The notes: generated by a model not told the origin, from the letters alone. Shown: positions 30,501 to 39,887, counted from the stretch's first letter. The stretch is 64,000 bases of DNA from Burkholderia sp. BCC0322 (GCF_902833045.1 NZ_CADFDU010000001.1:1240673-1304672); one strand, 5' to 3'. Numbers and translations are program-made.

Positions 30501-33500
30501 GCTGCCAGCCTGACGGCGGGCTGGCGCTTCGATCGTCATACGGGCTGGCTGGCCGTGCCGTTCGCACTCGTCTGGCTCGCCGCGCCGGCGATCGCGTATT
30601 GGCTGAGCCGTGCACCACGGCCGGCGGGCGAACTGGCGGTGACCCCGCACGATGCGCGTCAACTGCGGCTCGACGCGCGCCGGACCTGGCGTTATTTCGA
30701 GACGTTCGTGACGGCGGACGATCAGATGCTGCCGCCGGACAATTTCCAGGAGGACCCGAAGCCCGTTTGTGCGCGCCGGACTTCGCCCACCAATATCGGG
30801 CTGTACCTGTTGTCCGTCGTCAGCGCCCGCGAGTTCGGCTGGCTCGGCACGCAGGACGCGGTGTCGCGGCTGGAGGCGACGCTCGCGACGATGCGGCTGA
30901 TGTCGCGCTATCGGGGCCATTTCTACAACTGGTACGACACGCGCGACCTGCGGCCTCTCGAGCCGCGGTATGTATCGTCGGTCGACAGCGGCAATCTTGC
31001 CGGGCACCTGATCGCGCTCGGCAACGGTTGCCGGGCGTGGGCGAATCAGCCCGCTGGCGTGGGATGGCAGGCCGCGCATGAAGGGATCGGCGATACGCTG
31101 GCGCTGTTGCGCAAGGCCGTGTGCCGAAATGGCGACGCCCGGACGGCCTTGCACGGCGAATTCGAGCGGGCCGCGACCGAACTGGAGGACACGCTCGCCG
31201 CGACGGACGGCCGCGCCGCGACGGAATGGAACGCGATCACGATCCTCGCTGCGACAGTCGCCGACGTCGCGCGCGCGCTGATGGACGAGGTCGGCCGGGT
31301 GCGGGGCGGCGACGTCGACGACGTGCTGTTCTGGGCGCAGGCGCTGGAGCACGGGGTGCAAGGGCATTGTCGTGACGCGACGCGTACGCCGGACGAAGCG
31401 GACGTGCTGAACAAGCGTCTTCAGGTGCTGGCCGATTCCGCGTTGCAGATGGCCTATGCGATGGAGTTCGGCTTTCTGCTCGACCCGGTGCGGAACCTGC
31501 TTTCGATCGGCTATGCCGTGGCCGACGGCCAGCGCGATCCGGGCAACTACGACCTGCTGGCGTCGGAGGCTCGCCTGGCGAGCTTCGTCGCGATCGCGAA
31601 AGGGGATGTCCCGGCGCGCCACTGGTTCCGGCTCGGCCGCCTGGCGACGCCGATCGGGCACGGCGCCGCGCTGGTCTCGTGGTCGGGATCGATGTTCGAA
31701 TACCTGATGCCGTCGCTTGTGATGCGCGCGCCGGACAGCAGCCTGCTCGCGCGGACCAACCATCTGGTGGTGCGTCGGCAGATCGCCTATGGCGACGGGC
31801 TGCGGCTGCCGTGGGGCATGTCCGAGTCGGCGTACAACACGCGCGACATCGAGCTGACCTATCAGTACTCGAGCTTCGGCGTGCCGGAGCTGGGACTCAA
31901 GCGCGATCTCGACCAGAATCTGGTGGTTGCACCCTATGCGACCGCGCTGGCGGCGATGGTCGCGCCGCATGCCGCCGCGTGCAACTTCGAACGGCTGCGC
32001 ACGGCCGGCGCGTGCGGGCGCTTCGGCTTCTACGAAGCGCTCGACTATACACCCGCGCGCGTGCCGGAAGGCGTGCCGGTTGCCATCGTGCAGGCGTTCA
32101 TGGCGCATCACCAGGGCATGTCGATCGTGGCGATCGCCAATGCGTTGCTGGGCGGGCGCATTCGTACCTTCTTCCATGCGGAACCGGCCGTTCGAGCCAC
32201 CGAGCTGCTGTTGCAGGAGCGGGTGCCGGGCCGGGTCGCGGCAGGGCGGCCGCGGGTCGACACGCGCCCCGCCGGCAGGATGCATGGGATCGATGCCGGC
32301 GTGGCGCGGCGCCTGCTGTCCGCGAACGATCCCGCCCCCGTCACGCATCTGCTGTCCAACGGCCGCTATGCCGTGATGCTCACGGCCGCGGGGTCCGGCT
32401 ACAGCCGTCGCGACGATCTGGCCGTTACGCGCTGGCGGGAGGACGCGACGCGCGACGATTGGGGCAGCTATCTGTATCTGCGAGACGCCGAGAACGGAGA
32501 CGTCTGGTCGGCCACATGGCAGCCCACTGGCGTGGTACCGGACAGCTACGACGTGACGTTCACCGAGGATCGCGCCGAGTTCGTGCGTCGCGACGGCACC
32601 TTGACGACGTCGCTCGAGGTGGTGGTATCCGCCGAGGACGACGCAGAGGTGCGTCGGGTGTCGGTAGCCAACACGGGCACCCGGCCGCGCGTGATCGAAT
32701 TCACGTCGTACGCGGAAATCGTGCTCGCGCCGGCCGCCGCCGATCACGCGCATCCCGCATTCTCGAAGCTGTTCATCGAGACCGAGTACATGCCGGCATC
32801 CGGCGCCATCCTGGCGACGCGCCGCAAGCGCGCGCCGAACGAGGCGGAGGTTTGGGCCGCTCATCTGGCGGTGACTGCCGGCGAAACCGTCGGCGCGGAA
32901 GAATTCGATACCGATCGATTGCGTGTCATCGGACGCGGACGCAGCGTTCGCTTGCCGCTTGCGCTGACCGAACGGCGTGCGCTGAGCGCTTCCGAAGGCG
33001 CGGTGCTGGACGCGGCGTTCACATTGCGGCGGCAACTGCGCATCGAGCCGGGCGCGAAGGCGAGCATCGTCTACTGGACCATCGTCGCGGATTCGCGCGC
33101 GCAGTTGCTCGATCTGGTCGACAAGCATCGCGACGGCGAATCGTTCGCGCGTGCGGCGATGCTCGCGTGGACCCAGGCGCAGGTGCAGCTGCGGCACAGC
33201 GCGGTGAGCCTCGACGAGGCCGCGTTGTTCCAGCAACTGGCCGGATACATGCTCTACAGCGATGCGTCGATGCGGCCGGGCTCCGCGGCGCTGCTGCGCC
33301 ATGCGGCGGCGATATCGGCGGCGGGCGGCGTGGGCGCGTCGCCGTTATGGACGCATGGCGTATCGGGGGATCTGCCGATACTGCTGGTCCGGATCGACGA
33401 CATCGAGCACATCGCCATGGTGCGGCAGTTGATTCGCGCGCACGAGTACTGGCGGATGAAGCGGCTCGAGGTCGATCTGGTCATCATCAACGAGCGCGCG

Positions 33501-36248
33501 GCGTCGTATGTGCAGGATTTGCAGGCGGCGCTCGAGGGGCTGGTGCGGCCCCGGCAGCCGCCGCGCGAAGCCGGACGCGGCAGTATTTTCGTGCTGCGCG
33601 AGGACCTGATGGCGGTGGCGGCGCGCGCGCTGTTTCCGGCCGTTGCGCGGGCCGTGCTTGCCGCGCGCAATGGCCGGCTGGTGGATCAATTGCGGCGCCT
33701 CGGGGCTTCGCCGCTGGCCGCGCGCCCGGATGCCGCGAGCCCGCCGCTGCTGCCGCCTGCGAATCCGTCACCGAAGGGCGCACAGGCCGGCGCCGGTCTC
33801 GAATACTTCAACGGCATCGGCGGTTTCGCGCGCGGCGGCCGCGAATACGTCGTGATCCTGCAGCCCGGTCAATGCACGCCGATGCCGTGGGTCAACGTCG
33901 TCGCGAATCCGTCGTGCGGCTTCCTGACGTCGGCGGAGGGGGGCGGCTATACCTGGGTGACGAACAGCCGCGAGCATCCGCTGACGCCGTGGTCGAACGA
34001 CCCGGTCACCGATCCGCCGAGCGAAGTGTTCTACATCCGCGACGACGAGACGGGCGTGCGCTGGGGGCCGCAGGCGGGTTCGATCGGCGATGACGCGCCG
34101 AGCGCGAGCGCTTTCGTGGCGAGTCACGGCCAGGGCTACAGCCGGTTTGCGCATTCCGCCGCCGACGTCGCCGTCGAGTTGCTGCAGTTCGTGCCGCTGG
34201 CCGATCCTGTCAAGATTTCCCGCCTGACGTTGCGCAACCTGTCGAGTCGGCGCCGCCGGCTGTCCGTCGCCACCTATGCGGAGTGGGCGCTGGGGGCGCC
34301 GCGCAGCGTCGCGGCGCCACACACCGCGAGCGAGATCGATCCGCCGACCGGCGCGATGTTTGCCCGCAACGACTGGAGTCAGGTGTATCGCGGCAGCGTG
34401 GCGTTCGCCGATTTACGCGGCCTGCAAACCTCGTGGAGCGCGGACCGGCGCGAGTTCATCGGCCGCAATGGCGTCCTGAGCGATCCCGCCGGTTTTCCGG
34501 GCAGGGCCGGCGCGTCGCCGCTGTCGGGCCGCGTCGGCGCCGGGCTCGACCCGTGTGCCGCATTGCAGACCACGGTCGATCTCGAACCCGGCGGCAGCGT
34601 CGAAATCGTCTTGCTGCTCGGCGAAGGCGCCGATGCGGCAACGGCGCGACAGTTGATCGCGCATTACCGTCAGGCGGATCTCGACGCGATATTCGCCGCC
34701 GTGACGGCGTTCTGGGACGAGACGCTCGGCGCCGTTCAGGTCGAAACGCCCGATCGCGCGATGGATCTGATGCTGAATCGCTGGCTGCTGTACCAGACGC
34801 TGTCGTGCCGGATCTGGGCGCGTGCGGGCTTCTATCAGGCGAGCGGCGCGTACGGTTTTCGCGACCAGCTGCAGGACGGCATGGCGCTCACGGTCGCCCG
34901 CCCGGCCCTGACGCGCGAGCATCTGCTGCGGGCGGCGGCGCGCCAGTTTCCCGAGGGCGACATGCAGCACTGGTGGCTGCCCGAAAGCGGCAGCGGCGTA
35001 CGCACGCGGATCTCCGACGATCGCGTCTGGCTCGCCCATGCGGTTGCGCACTACGTCGACGTCAGCGGCGACCGCGCGATTCTCGATGCGTCGATCCCGT
35101 TCATCGACGGGCGACCGCTGGCCGCCGACGAGCACGACGCGTTCTTCATCCCGCGCGTCTCGGAAACGAGCGCGTCGCTGTTCGAGCATTGCGCGCGCGG
35201 GCTGGAGTCGAGTCTCGCGCAGGTCGGCGAGCATGGCCTGCCGCTGTTCGGCACGGGCGACTGGAACGACGGCATGAACCGGGTCGGCGAGGCCGGGCGG
35301 GGCGAAAGCGTCTGGCTCGGGTGGTTCCTGCATGCGACGCTCACGGCGTTCGCTCCGCTCGCCACGGCGCGCGGCTCGGGCGAACTGGCGGCGCGCTGGC
35401 TGGCGCGCGCCGGCGCGTTGCGCGATGCGCTTGCCGATGCGGGGTGGGATGGCGAGTGGTATCGGCGTGGCTACTTCGACGACGGTACGCCGCTCGGCTC
35501 GGCCGGCAACGCCGAATGTGCGATCGACGCGATCGCGCAGTCGTGGAGCGTGCTGTCGGGCGCGGCGGACCCGGCGCGCGCCGCGCAGGCAATGGACGCG
35601 CTGGAAGCGCGGCTGATCCGCCGCGACGATGGCTTGGCATTGCTGTTTGCGCCGCCGTTCGATCGATCGCCGGTCGATCCCGGCTATATCAAGGGTTATC
35701 CGCCGGGCATCCGGGAAAACGGCGGCCAGTACACGCATGCGGCCACGTGGTCGGTGCTTGCGTTTGCGCAAATGGGTGACGGAGATCGCGCCGCGAAGCT
35801 GTTCGCGCTGCTCAATCCGGTCAATCGCAGCCGCACGCGCAGCGGCGCGAATCGTTATCGGGTGGAACCGTACGTGGTCGCGGCCGACGTCTATTCGGTC
35901 GCGCCGCATGTCGGCCGTGGCGGATGGACCTGGTACACCGGCTCGGCGGGCTGGCTATATCGTGCGGGCATCGAAGGCCTGCTCGGCCTGCGCAGGCATG
36001 GCGACATGCTGTCCATTCAACCGTGCATACCGCGATCCTGGCCGGGCTTCAGGGCAACGCTGCGCCACGGGGCGTCGCACTACGACATCGTCGTCGAGAA
36101 TCCGGACGACGTCAGCGGCGGCGTGTCCCGCCTCGTCGTGGATGGCGTGCGGCTCGCCGCCGGAGAGGCGATGGTGCGACTCGTGGACGACGGTCGGCGT
36201 CACAGCGTGGTCGTGACGCTGGGGGCGGCGCAAGCGGTGCTTCTGTGA
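27564..36248 (+). CDS. ndvB: Cyclic beta-1,2-glucan synthase (NdvB/ChvB type)
   Basis: At 2,894 aa this is the size of NdvB, ChvB and Brucella Cgs. The start (ATG 27564) overlaps the HicB-like stop by one base. Membrane helices lie near residues 432-482, 842-885 and 970-1013. The GT84 glycosyltransferase part has VITLDADTRL near 650, VLSHDLFEG near 770 and RWARGDWQLLPWL near 805. A glycoamylase-like part follows (YNWYDTRDLRPLEPRYVSSVD near 1122). The C-terminal GH94 phosphorylase part has YFNGIGGFA near 2079, the general-acid motif GTGDWNDGMN near 2566 and PPGIRENGGQYTHAATW. It uses UDP-glucose to make periplasmic cyclic glucans that balance osmotic stress. Long shadow frames lie on its opposite strand. 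Confidence 0.92.
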   Translation: MERRTAYDDGRVVRSLGEGALKIHVARVSRRRTSPWSNARPIREEFFGDERLAQHAGSLARAQKVLPGAPSGPSLATRLKDNADHLLKAYRNTVAADARGEEITPAAEWLLDNYYLVAEQVRQIRDDLSPRYYRQLPKLGNGPFAGYPRVFEINWSFVAHTDSRFDPDMLCRFMLAYQAVEPLTIGELWAVAITLRIVLIENLRRLADQIIDDRRARLDADALADRLLGERGQAREEMEPLVARYEQAVLHDAFAVQLIQRLHDPDPAVVPALAWLHRHLAARGATPDQIVASVNHQQGAASLTVRNVITSMRLISEVDWTDLFERISLVDQVLRSHPGFAEMDFPTRNLYRDAVEALARGAPVSELEIARRVVADAAAQGASRVPAADAVPARETDPGYYLLADGRTAFEAEIGYRPPVALWLRRLTRHAGLGGYLGRIGLIAALLLTAMLAWLTRIEPPGHWLIWLGVAGLLPALDTAIALVNRSVMRDVGAKILPGLALLDGIPPGLRTMVAVPVLLTTEAALGEQIEQLEIHHLASPDGALYFALLSDWVDAPTPHADSDDGLLASAAAGIDRLNRLYPAAPGEGERFLLLHRKRVWNDGERCWMGWERKRGKLHELNRLLRGASDTTFISLAGRPPRVPPDVRYVITLDADTRLLRDTVRRLIGKMAHPLNRPVFDSASRRIVEGYGVLQPRVTSSLASGDEGSLFQRVSSSAHGIDPYVSAVSDVYQDLFDEGSYAGKGIYDVDAFEAVLAGRVPENTVLSHDLFEGIFARAGLASDVEVVEASPSRYDVAAGRLHRWARGDWQLLPWLISGHERLTAVGRWKMLDNLRRTLTAPAMLIALLAGWMQPLPVSLGWSAFVLVMIALPFLLPVLSGLVPRWRRTHVRMTTRSVLHAWSMELRFALTRFGLSIVMLPQQAWSMGDAIARTLFRLGISRRHLLEWTTAAAAGARDRRTLASTYLQMRGGVTLALLAAAASLTAGWRFDRHTGWLAVPFALVWLAAPAIAYWLSRAPRPAGELAVTPHDARQLRLDARRTWRYFETFVTADDQMLPPDNFQEDPKPVCARRTSPTNIGLYLLSVVSAREFGWLGTQDAVSRLEATLATMRLMSRYRGHFYNWYDTRDLRPLEPRYVSSVDSGNLAGHLIALGNGCRAWANQPAGVGWQAAHEGIGDTLALLRKAVCRNGDARTALHGEFERAATELEDTLAATDGRAATEWNAITILAATVADVARALMDEVGRVRGGDVDDVLFWAQALEHGVQGHCRDATRTPDEADVLNKRLQVLADSALQMAYAMEFGFLLDPVRNLLSIGYAVADGQRDPGNYDLLASEARLASFVAIAKGDVPARHWFRLGRLATPIGHGAALVSWSGSMFEYLMPSLVMRAPDSSLLARTNHLVVRRQIAYGDGLRLPWGMSESAYNTRDIELTYQYSSFGVPELGLKRDLDQNLVVAPYATALAAMVAPHAAACNFERLRTAGACGRFGFYEALDYTPARVPEGVPVAIVQAFMAHHQGMSIVAIANALLGGRIRTFFHAEPAVRATELLLQERVPGRVAAGRPRVDTRPAGRMHGIDAGVARRLLSANDPAPVTHLLSNGRYAVMLTAAGSGYSRRDDLAVTRWREDATRDDWGSYLYLRDAENGDVWSATWQPTGVVPDSYDVTFTEDRAEFVRRDGTLTTSLEVVVSAEDDAEVRRVSVANTGTRPRVIEFTSYAEIVLAPAAADHAHPAFSKLFIETEYMPASGAILATRRKRAPNEAEVWAAHLAVTAGETVGAEEFDTDRLRVIGRGRSVRLPLALTERRALSASEGAVLDAAFTLRRQLRIEPGAKASIVYWTIVADSRAQLLDLVDKHRDGESFARAAMLAWTQAQVQLRHSAVSLDEAALFQQLAGYMLYSDASMRPGSAALLRHAAAISAAGGVGASPLWTHGVSGDLPILLVRIDDIEHIAMVRQLIRAHEYWRMKRLEVDLVIINERAASYVQDLQAALEGLVRPRQPPREAGRGSIFVLREDLMAVAARALFPAVARAVLAARNGRLVDQLRRLGASPLAARPDAASPPLLPPANPSPKGAQAGAGLEYFNGIGGFARGGREYVVILQPGQCTPMPWVNVVANPSCGFLTSAEGGGYTWVTNSREHPLTPWSNDPVTDPPSEVFYIRDDETGVRWGPQAGSIGDDAPSASAFVASHGQGYSRFAHSAADVAVELLQFVPLADPVKISRLTLRNLSSRRRRLSVATYAEWALGAPRSVAAPHTASEIDPPTGAMFARNDWSQVYRGSVAFADLRGLQTSWSADRREFIGRNGVLSDPAGFPGRAGASPLSGRVGAGLDPCAALQTTVDLEPGGSVEIVLLLGEGADAATARQLIAHYRQADLDAIFAAVTAFWDETLGAVQVETPDRAMDLMLNRWLLYQTLSCRIWARAGFYQASGAYGFRDQLQDGMALTVARPALTREHLLRAAARQFPEGDMQHWWLPESGSGVRTRISDDRVWLAHAVAHYVDVSGDRAILDASIPFIDGRPLAADEHDAFFIPRVSETSASLFEHCARGLESSLAQVGEHGLPLFGTGDWNDGMNRVGEAGRGESVWLGWFLHATLTAFAPLATARGSGELAARWLARAGALRDALADAGWDGEWYRRGYFDDGTPLGSAGNAECAIDAIAQSWSVLSGAADPARAAQAMDALEARLIRRDDGLALLFAPPFDRSPVDPGYIKGYPPGIRENGGQYTHAATWSVLAFAQMGDGDRAAKLFALLNPVNRSRTRSGANRYRVEPYVVAADVYSVAPHVGRGGWTWYTGSAGWLYRAGIEGLLGLRRHGDMLSIQPCIPRSWPGFRATLRHGASHYDIVVENPDDVSGGVSRLVVDGVRLAAGEAMVRLVDDGRRHSVVVTLGAAQAVLL

Positions 36249-36271
36249 GGCGACGGGGCGGCATTCGGGCC

Positions 36272-36287
36272 GGTACGTTAGCGGACG
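36272..36287. promoter_or_regulatory. Island palindrome, variant (GGTACG-TTAG-CGGACG)
   Basis: The left arm is perfect and the right arm has the CGGAC variant also seen at 41550 and 51895. It lies 122 bp before the small lipoprotein gene. Confidence 0.45.
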
Positions 36288-36409
36288 GACTGTGCGCGAT
36301 TCACCGCCCATCATGAACCGACGTCCCGAACTTCATCGGGATGTCAGCGCATGGGCTTCCGTGCGTCGTGCCGGATCGGACGGCGCGGCGGCAACCCGAG
36401 GGGATGATC

Positions 36410-36628
36410 ATGAGAAAGCTACATTCCATGGCAGTCGAGATGGCGATCGTCACGTTGACGATCGTCGTGCTGGCGGGTTGCGGCGGTATGTCTCGCCGCG
36501 GAACGGATACCGTGATCGGGGCGGGTGTCGGTGGCGTCGCCGGCGCGGTCCTGACGGGCGGCAGTGCGTTGGGCACGGTGGGCGGCGCGGCCGTCGGCGG
36601 CGTTGTCGGCAACCAGGTCGGGAAATAG
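36410..36628 (+). CDS. Glycine-zipper lipoprotein (OsmB/SlyB-like)
   Basis: This 72-aa protein has a signal peptide ending in the lipobox LAGC, then a glycine-zipper membrane segment (VIGAGVGGVAGAVLTGG, GTVGGAAVGGVVGNQVG). An ATG at 36404 is also in frame, but 36410 is better spaced from the GAGGGG site. OsmB-type lipoproteins are made under osmotic and stationary-phase stress, which fits the neighbouring osmoregulated glucan synthase. Confidence 0.85.
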   Translation: MRKLHSMAVEMAIVTLTIVVLAGCGGMSRRGTDTVIGAGVGGVAGAVLTGGSALGTVGGAAVGGVVGNQVGK

Positions 36629-36716
36629 GCCGGCCGACGGGTAGGGAATCGGCACGCGCACTCGCCGTCGCGGCGAAGCGCGCGCGGATACATGCGTGAC
36701 CCGGAGTGCGACCGGT

Positions 36717-37898
36717 ATGTCGGCATTTCTCCTGAACGGCGAGCTGAGGCTGTCCTGGTGGCAGCTTGCGGGGGTCGTGTTCGTGCTCACGCATGTCACC
36801 ATCATCAGCGTGACCGTGTACCTGCACCGCTGTCAGGCGCATCGGGCGCTGGATCTGCGCCCGTGCGTCAGCCACTTCTTCCGGTTCTGGCTGTGGTTGA
36901 CGACCGGCATGCTGACCCTGCAGTGGGTCGCGGTGCATCGCAAGCATCACGCGAGAAGCGAGACCCCGGAGGATCCGCATAGCCCGCGAACCCGTGGCCT
37001 CGCGACCGTGCTGCTTCGCGGCGCGGAACTGTACCGGGAGGAAGTGCGGAACGAGGAAACGCTGCGCCGGTATGGATCGGGTACGCCCGACGACTGGCTC
37101 GAGCGCCACGTCTATGCCCGCTATCCGAATCTCGGCGTCGGGCTGCTCGCCGTGATCGACGTCGGGTTGTTCGGGCTCCCCGGCGTGGCGGCGTGGGCGA
37201 TCCAGATGATGTGGATTCCGTTCTGGGCCAGCGGCGTGATCAACGGTTGCGGCCACTTCGGCGGTTATCGGAATTTTGCGACGCCCGATGCGAGCACCAA
37301 CATTTTCCCGCTGGGCATCCTGATCGGCGGGGAAGAACTGCATAACAATCACCACGCATACGTGACGTCCGCCAGGCTGTCGAACCGATGGTTCGAGTTC
37401 GACATCGGCTGGCTGTACATCCGCCTGCTGGCGGCGTTGAGACTGGCGACCGTTCGGCGCGTCGCTACGAAGCCGCGCCTGCTCCCGAACAAGGCAGTGG
37501 TCGACGACGCAACGCTGCAAGCGGTCATCCGCAACCGCCATGCGGTGATGGCCGCCTATGCGCGCATGCTCGAACCCGCCTGCCGGCGGGAACTGCGCCG
37601 CATCAAGGACATGAGCCGCGACGACAAGCGCGCGTTCGCGCTCGCCATGAAACGCTGGTTGCGCCAGGCCTGGGGCCATCGGGGCAAGCCCGATCTGCGG
37701 GCGCTGACGAGCCCCAATGCGAACCGGCGAATGCGCGTGTACGTCGATATGTACGAGGCGTTGCTCGAGCTATGGACATGGTCGCACGCGTCGCACGAGC
37801 AATTGCTGGTTCAGTTGCAGGATTGGTGCCGTTGCGCGGAGCAGAGCGGCATCAAGGCGATTGCCGATTTCTCGATGCGTCTGCGCCGGTATGCGTGA
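36717..37898 (+). CDS. Acyl-lipid fatty acid desaturase
   Basis: A 393-aa membrane enzyme from ATG 36717 (an earlier in-frame GTG at 36696 is possible). The three histidine clusters that bind the di-iron centre are present: HRCQAH near residue 40, HRKHH near 78 and HNNHH near 215. Four hydrophobic segments surround them. Delta-9-type desaturases put double bonds in acyl chains and need oxygen. The C-terminal 130 residues are hydrophilic and helical. It probably adjusts membrane fluidity along with the envelope changes made by ndvB. Confidence 0.9.
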   Translation: MSAFLLNGELRLSWWQLAGVVFVLTHVTIISVTVYLHRCQAHRALDLRPCVSHFFRFWLWLTTGMLTLQWVAVHRKHHARSETPEDPHSPRTRGLATVLLRGAELYREEVRNEETLRRYGSGTPDDWLERHVYARYPNLGVGLLAVIDVGLFGLPGVAAWAIQMMWIPFWASGVINGCGHFGGYRNFATPDASTNIFPLGILIGGEELHNNHHAYVTSARLSNRWFEFDIGWLYIRLLAALRLATVRRVATKPRLLPNKAVVDDATLQAVIRNRHAVMAAYARMLEPACRRELRRIKDMSRDDKRAFALAMKRWLRQAWGHRGKPDLRALTSPNANRRMRVYVDMYEALLELWTWSHASHEQLLVQLQDWCRCAEQSGIKAIADFSMRLRRYA

Positions 37899-37962
37899 TC
37901 CCGGCACGCCGGTGACCCGCCATGCGGGACCGGTCTGCCACAGGGTGCGGCGCAAGCGCCGC

Positions 37963-38142
37963 TCATCTCGCCCGATTGTCTGGACGCGAATAACGCCACT
38001 TGCTCGCATTGGAATTGATGCCGGCATCCTGGCGGATGCGCTTTTCGGCGCGTTCGACGTCGGCACGGGCCAGATCATCCCGCTGCTTTTGGCGGGTCGC
38101 GTCATCGCGCCGATCGATTGAGGTGCCTGAGTGATATTTCAT
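37963..38142 (-). CDS. Small charged hypothetical protein
   Basis: A 59-aa product starts at ATG 38142 behind a clear AGGAG site. It reads MKYHSGTSIDRRDDATRQKQ and continues as a highly charged, probably helical peptide. No function is recognised. Together with the next gene it forms a short leftward pair. Confidence 0.6.
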   Translation of the reverse strand: MKYHSGTSIDRRDDATRQKQRDDLARADVERAEKRIRQDAGINSNASKWRYSRPDNRAR

Positions 38143-38194
38143 GAATCGCTCCTGAGTGAGGTGTGCTCGCGTCGGGTCGGATGCGGCGGACGGA

Positions 38195-38467
38195 TCAGAT
38201 CGCCGCAGGGGCGATCTTGCCGTCCACGATGTCCTTGCCGAATTGCATCGCCAGATCGAGTGCGAGCGCCGCCGTTTGCGGAGCGCCATGCTCGAAAATG
38301 GTCGAGTAACGCGGTGCCGTTGCGGAGGTTGCCGGAATCGTGTCGATGCGCACGACTGAAGCAAAACGCTTCGGGCCGGGAGCGTGGGGATCGCCGAACG
38401 GCGGGAAAAGCATTTGTGAATAGACGCGGAGTTCATGTCCGCGATATTCGAGCGTGGGGATGGTCAT
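38195..38467 (-). CDS. Small hypothetical protein
   Basis: A 90-aa product starts at ATG 38467 with the site CAGGAG 6-11 bp upstream. It reads MTIPTLEYRGHELRVYSQ and ends FGKDIVDGKIAPAAI, looking like a compact soluble domain with beta strands followed by a C-terminal helix. It lies 52 bp upstream of the 59-aa gene on the same strand. I do not recognise the family. Confidence 0.65.
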   Translation of the reverse strand: MTIPTLEYRGHELRVYSQMLFPPFGDPHAPGPKRFASVVRIDTIPATSATAPRYSTIFEHGAPQTAALALDLAMQFGKDIVDGKIAPAAI

Positions 38468-38730
38468 GATTTGCTCCTGACAGAGCAACGGTTGGCGCCG
38501 AAGGATTCAAGGGCGCCGATGCCTTGGCAACAAACCGGCAGGTATCTTCAGTGTGCGCGCTCGACAATGGTTTCGCAATAACAATATCGGATGCCGAAGC
38601 ATATTCTCGATGCGGGTCAATCACCGGGTTGCGGTGCGGTTGCGGAAGAATCTGCTTCCAAATAGTCGATACCGTACAGACCGACGCGCGTCTTCCGGTT
38701 CACGATGAACTCAACACCGAGGAGGCCGCC

Positions 38731-38925
38731 ATGTGCATCCCACTTTCACTCGAGGTCGTCGAGACACTCAAATCGCTTGATCGAATTCCGGATTCCCAGG
38801 CCGATATTCCACGCGCCATAGCCGATGAACTATTGGCTCACGGGCTTGCATACGAGTCGCGCACCGGCGGTTCGATCAACATGACGGCGGCAGGCCGTCT
38901 GTGGCTGAATCGGTGTGCGGACTAG
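38731..38925 (+). CDS. Small hypothetical protein (winged-helix-like)
   Basis: A 64-aa product begins at ATG 38731 directly behind a GAGGAGG site. It reads MCIPLSLEVVETLKSLDRIP and ends with GLAYESRTGGSINMTAAGRLWLNRC, a pattern like the wing and recognition part of a small DNA-binding domain. That reading is tentative. A half-site of the island palindrome (ACCGTACA) lies at about 38670. Confidence 0.6.
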   Translation: MCIPLSLEVVETLKSLDRIPDSQADIPRAIADELLAHGLAYESRTGGSINMTAAGRLWLNRCAD

Positions 38926-38991
38926 CGCGCATGCGTCGACCAGGCGAGACCGGATTTTGTCCTGTACAACGATTCATGGATCCATGAGGCA

Positions 38992-39333
38992 ATGATGAAA
39001 ACCCAATCTACACGATGGTTTGCGCTGGACCAATACGCGCCCGTTCGCGACGGATGGTATGAAGTGAGACTGGTGAGCGGCGACACGGCGTTTGCGAAGT
39101 TTGGCGATGGCGAATGGACGGAAAAACCGATGCTCACCTTTACGCGCTGGCGAGGCTTGCGCTCCGATCCGGACAAGTCGGGCGACGCAGTGGATGCGAC
39201 CGCAGATGCGACCGCGGCGAAAGGTGTCCGGGACGCGTGGGACGCGTTCTTTCCCGGCGTGGGAAACGAGCAGCACAAGCCGCTTGCCGCTGCGCATGGC
39301 GACCACCACCCCCGACGCATTGCGGCATCGTGA
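38992..39333 (+). CDS. Hypothetical protein
   Basis: This 113-aa product (start ATG 38992 or 38995) begins MMKTQSTRWFALDQYAPVRDGWYEVRLVSGD, a WYEVR-type fold seen in small uncharacterised bacterial proteins. The second half is Ala/Asp-rich with a His-rich end. No signal peptide or membrane segment is visible. The function is unknown. Confidence 0.55.
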   Translation: MMKTQSTRWFALDQYAPVRDGWYEVRLVSGDTAFAKFGDGEWTEKPMLTFTRWRGLRSDPDKSGDAVDATADATAAKGVRDAWDAFFPGVGNEQHKPLAAAHGDHHPRRIAAS

Positions 39334-39449
39334 CGGTCAGTCGGGAAACGGGTCTCGCCGGATGTTGCCTGCACGCGCGGTCAACATCCAGTGAATCCGC
39401 ATCACGTTGCCCGATCGCGCGGCGCTACGGAACCGTTCGCGCGAACCCC

Positions 39450-39626
39450 CTACGGCCGCTTCCTGAATTGCTCTTTCGCGTCACCGAATGACGCTTGTGT
39501 CTTTCCGACGACCTGCTCGACCGTACCCTGCATTCTGGTCGATCGATTTCCCAAGATCCTGCCGACCATTTCCTTCAGTCTGCCTTTCGCTTCCGCGATG
39601 CGGCCTCTCACCTGATCCCTGTTCAT
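39450..39626 (-). CDS. CsbD family stress protein
   Basis: A 58-aa CsbD-like protein starts at ATG 39626 behind an AAGGAG site. It begins MNRDQVRGRIAEAKGRLKEM and continues with the VEQVVGKTQASFGDAKEQF half of the fold. CsbD proteins are general-stress, sigma-B-like regulon members of unknown action. Three CsbD-type genes lie in the island (here, 55735 and 57850). Palindromes lie 36-260 bp upstream. Confidence 0.85.
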   Translation of the reverse strand: MNRDQVRGRIAEAKGRLKEMVGRILGNRSTRMQGTVEQVVGKTQASFGDAKEQFRKRP

Positions 39627-39661
39627 CACACTGCTCCTTGACATGGGTCGCCTGCTTGATC

Positions 39662-39887
39662 GGTACGAAACCTGGAACCATCGAAGCGTCGTATCGGGCG
39701 CTTTACGCGGAACAGCCGGTGCGCCCGAAGACACACTGAGCGCAATCGCGATGGAAGTCGGTACGATGCCGTACGCGGATCGCCGCCGGTGCGCCAGCGT
39801 ATGCATGCGGGCGGCGGTTGGATCGATCGCCGCGAAGTCAGGTTGAGAAGGTTGTCTGTTTTTGCAGGCTTGGTACGCTTTCGTACC
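39662..39887. promoter_or_regulatory. Island palindromes between CsbD and SYLF genes
   Basis: Two full sites lie here: GGTACG-ATGC-CGTACG (39760-39775) and GGTACG-CTTT-CGTACC (39872-39887). A left half-site lies at 39662-39667. The last full site is 59 bp before the SYLF gene start, similar to the 55-bp spacing at the SYLF paralogue. No other gene is visible in 39627-39946. Confidence 0.65.

Noticed and set aside
30102-33302. Very long open frame (over 1,000 codons) on the strand opposite ndvB
   Set aside because: It is a high-GC shadow of the ndvB reading frame: Arg- and His-rich, low complexity, no domain and no ribosome site.
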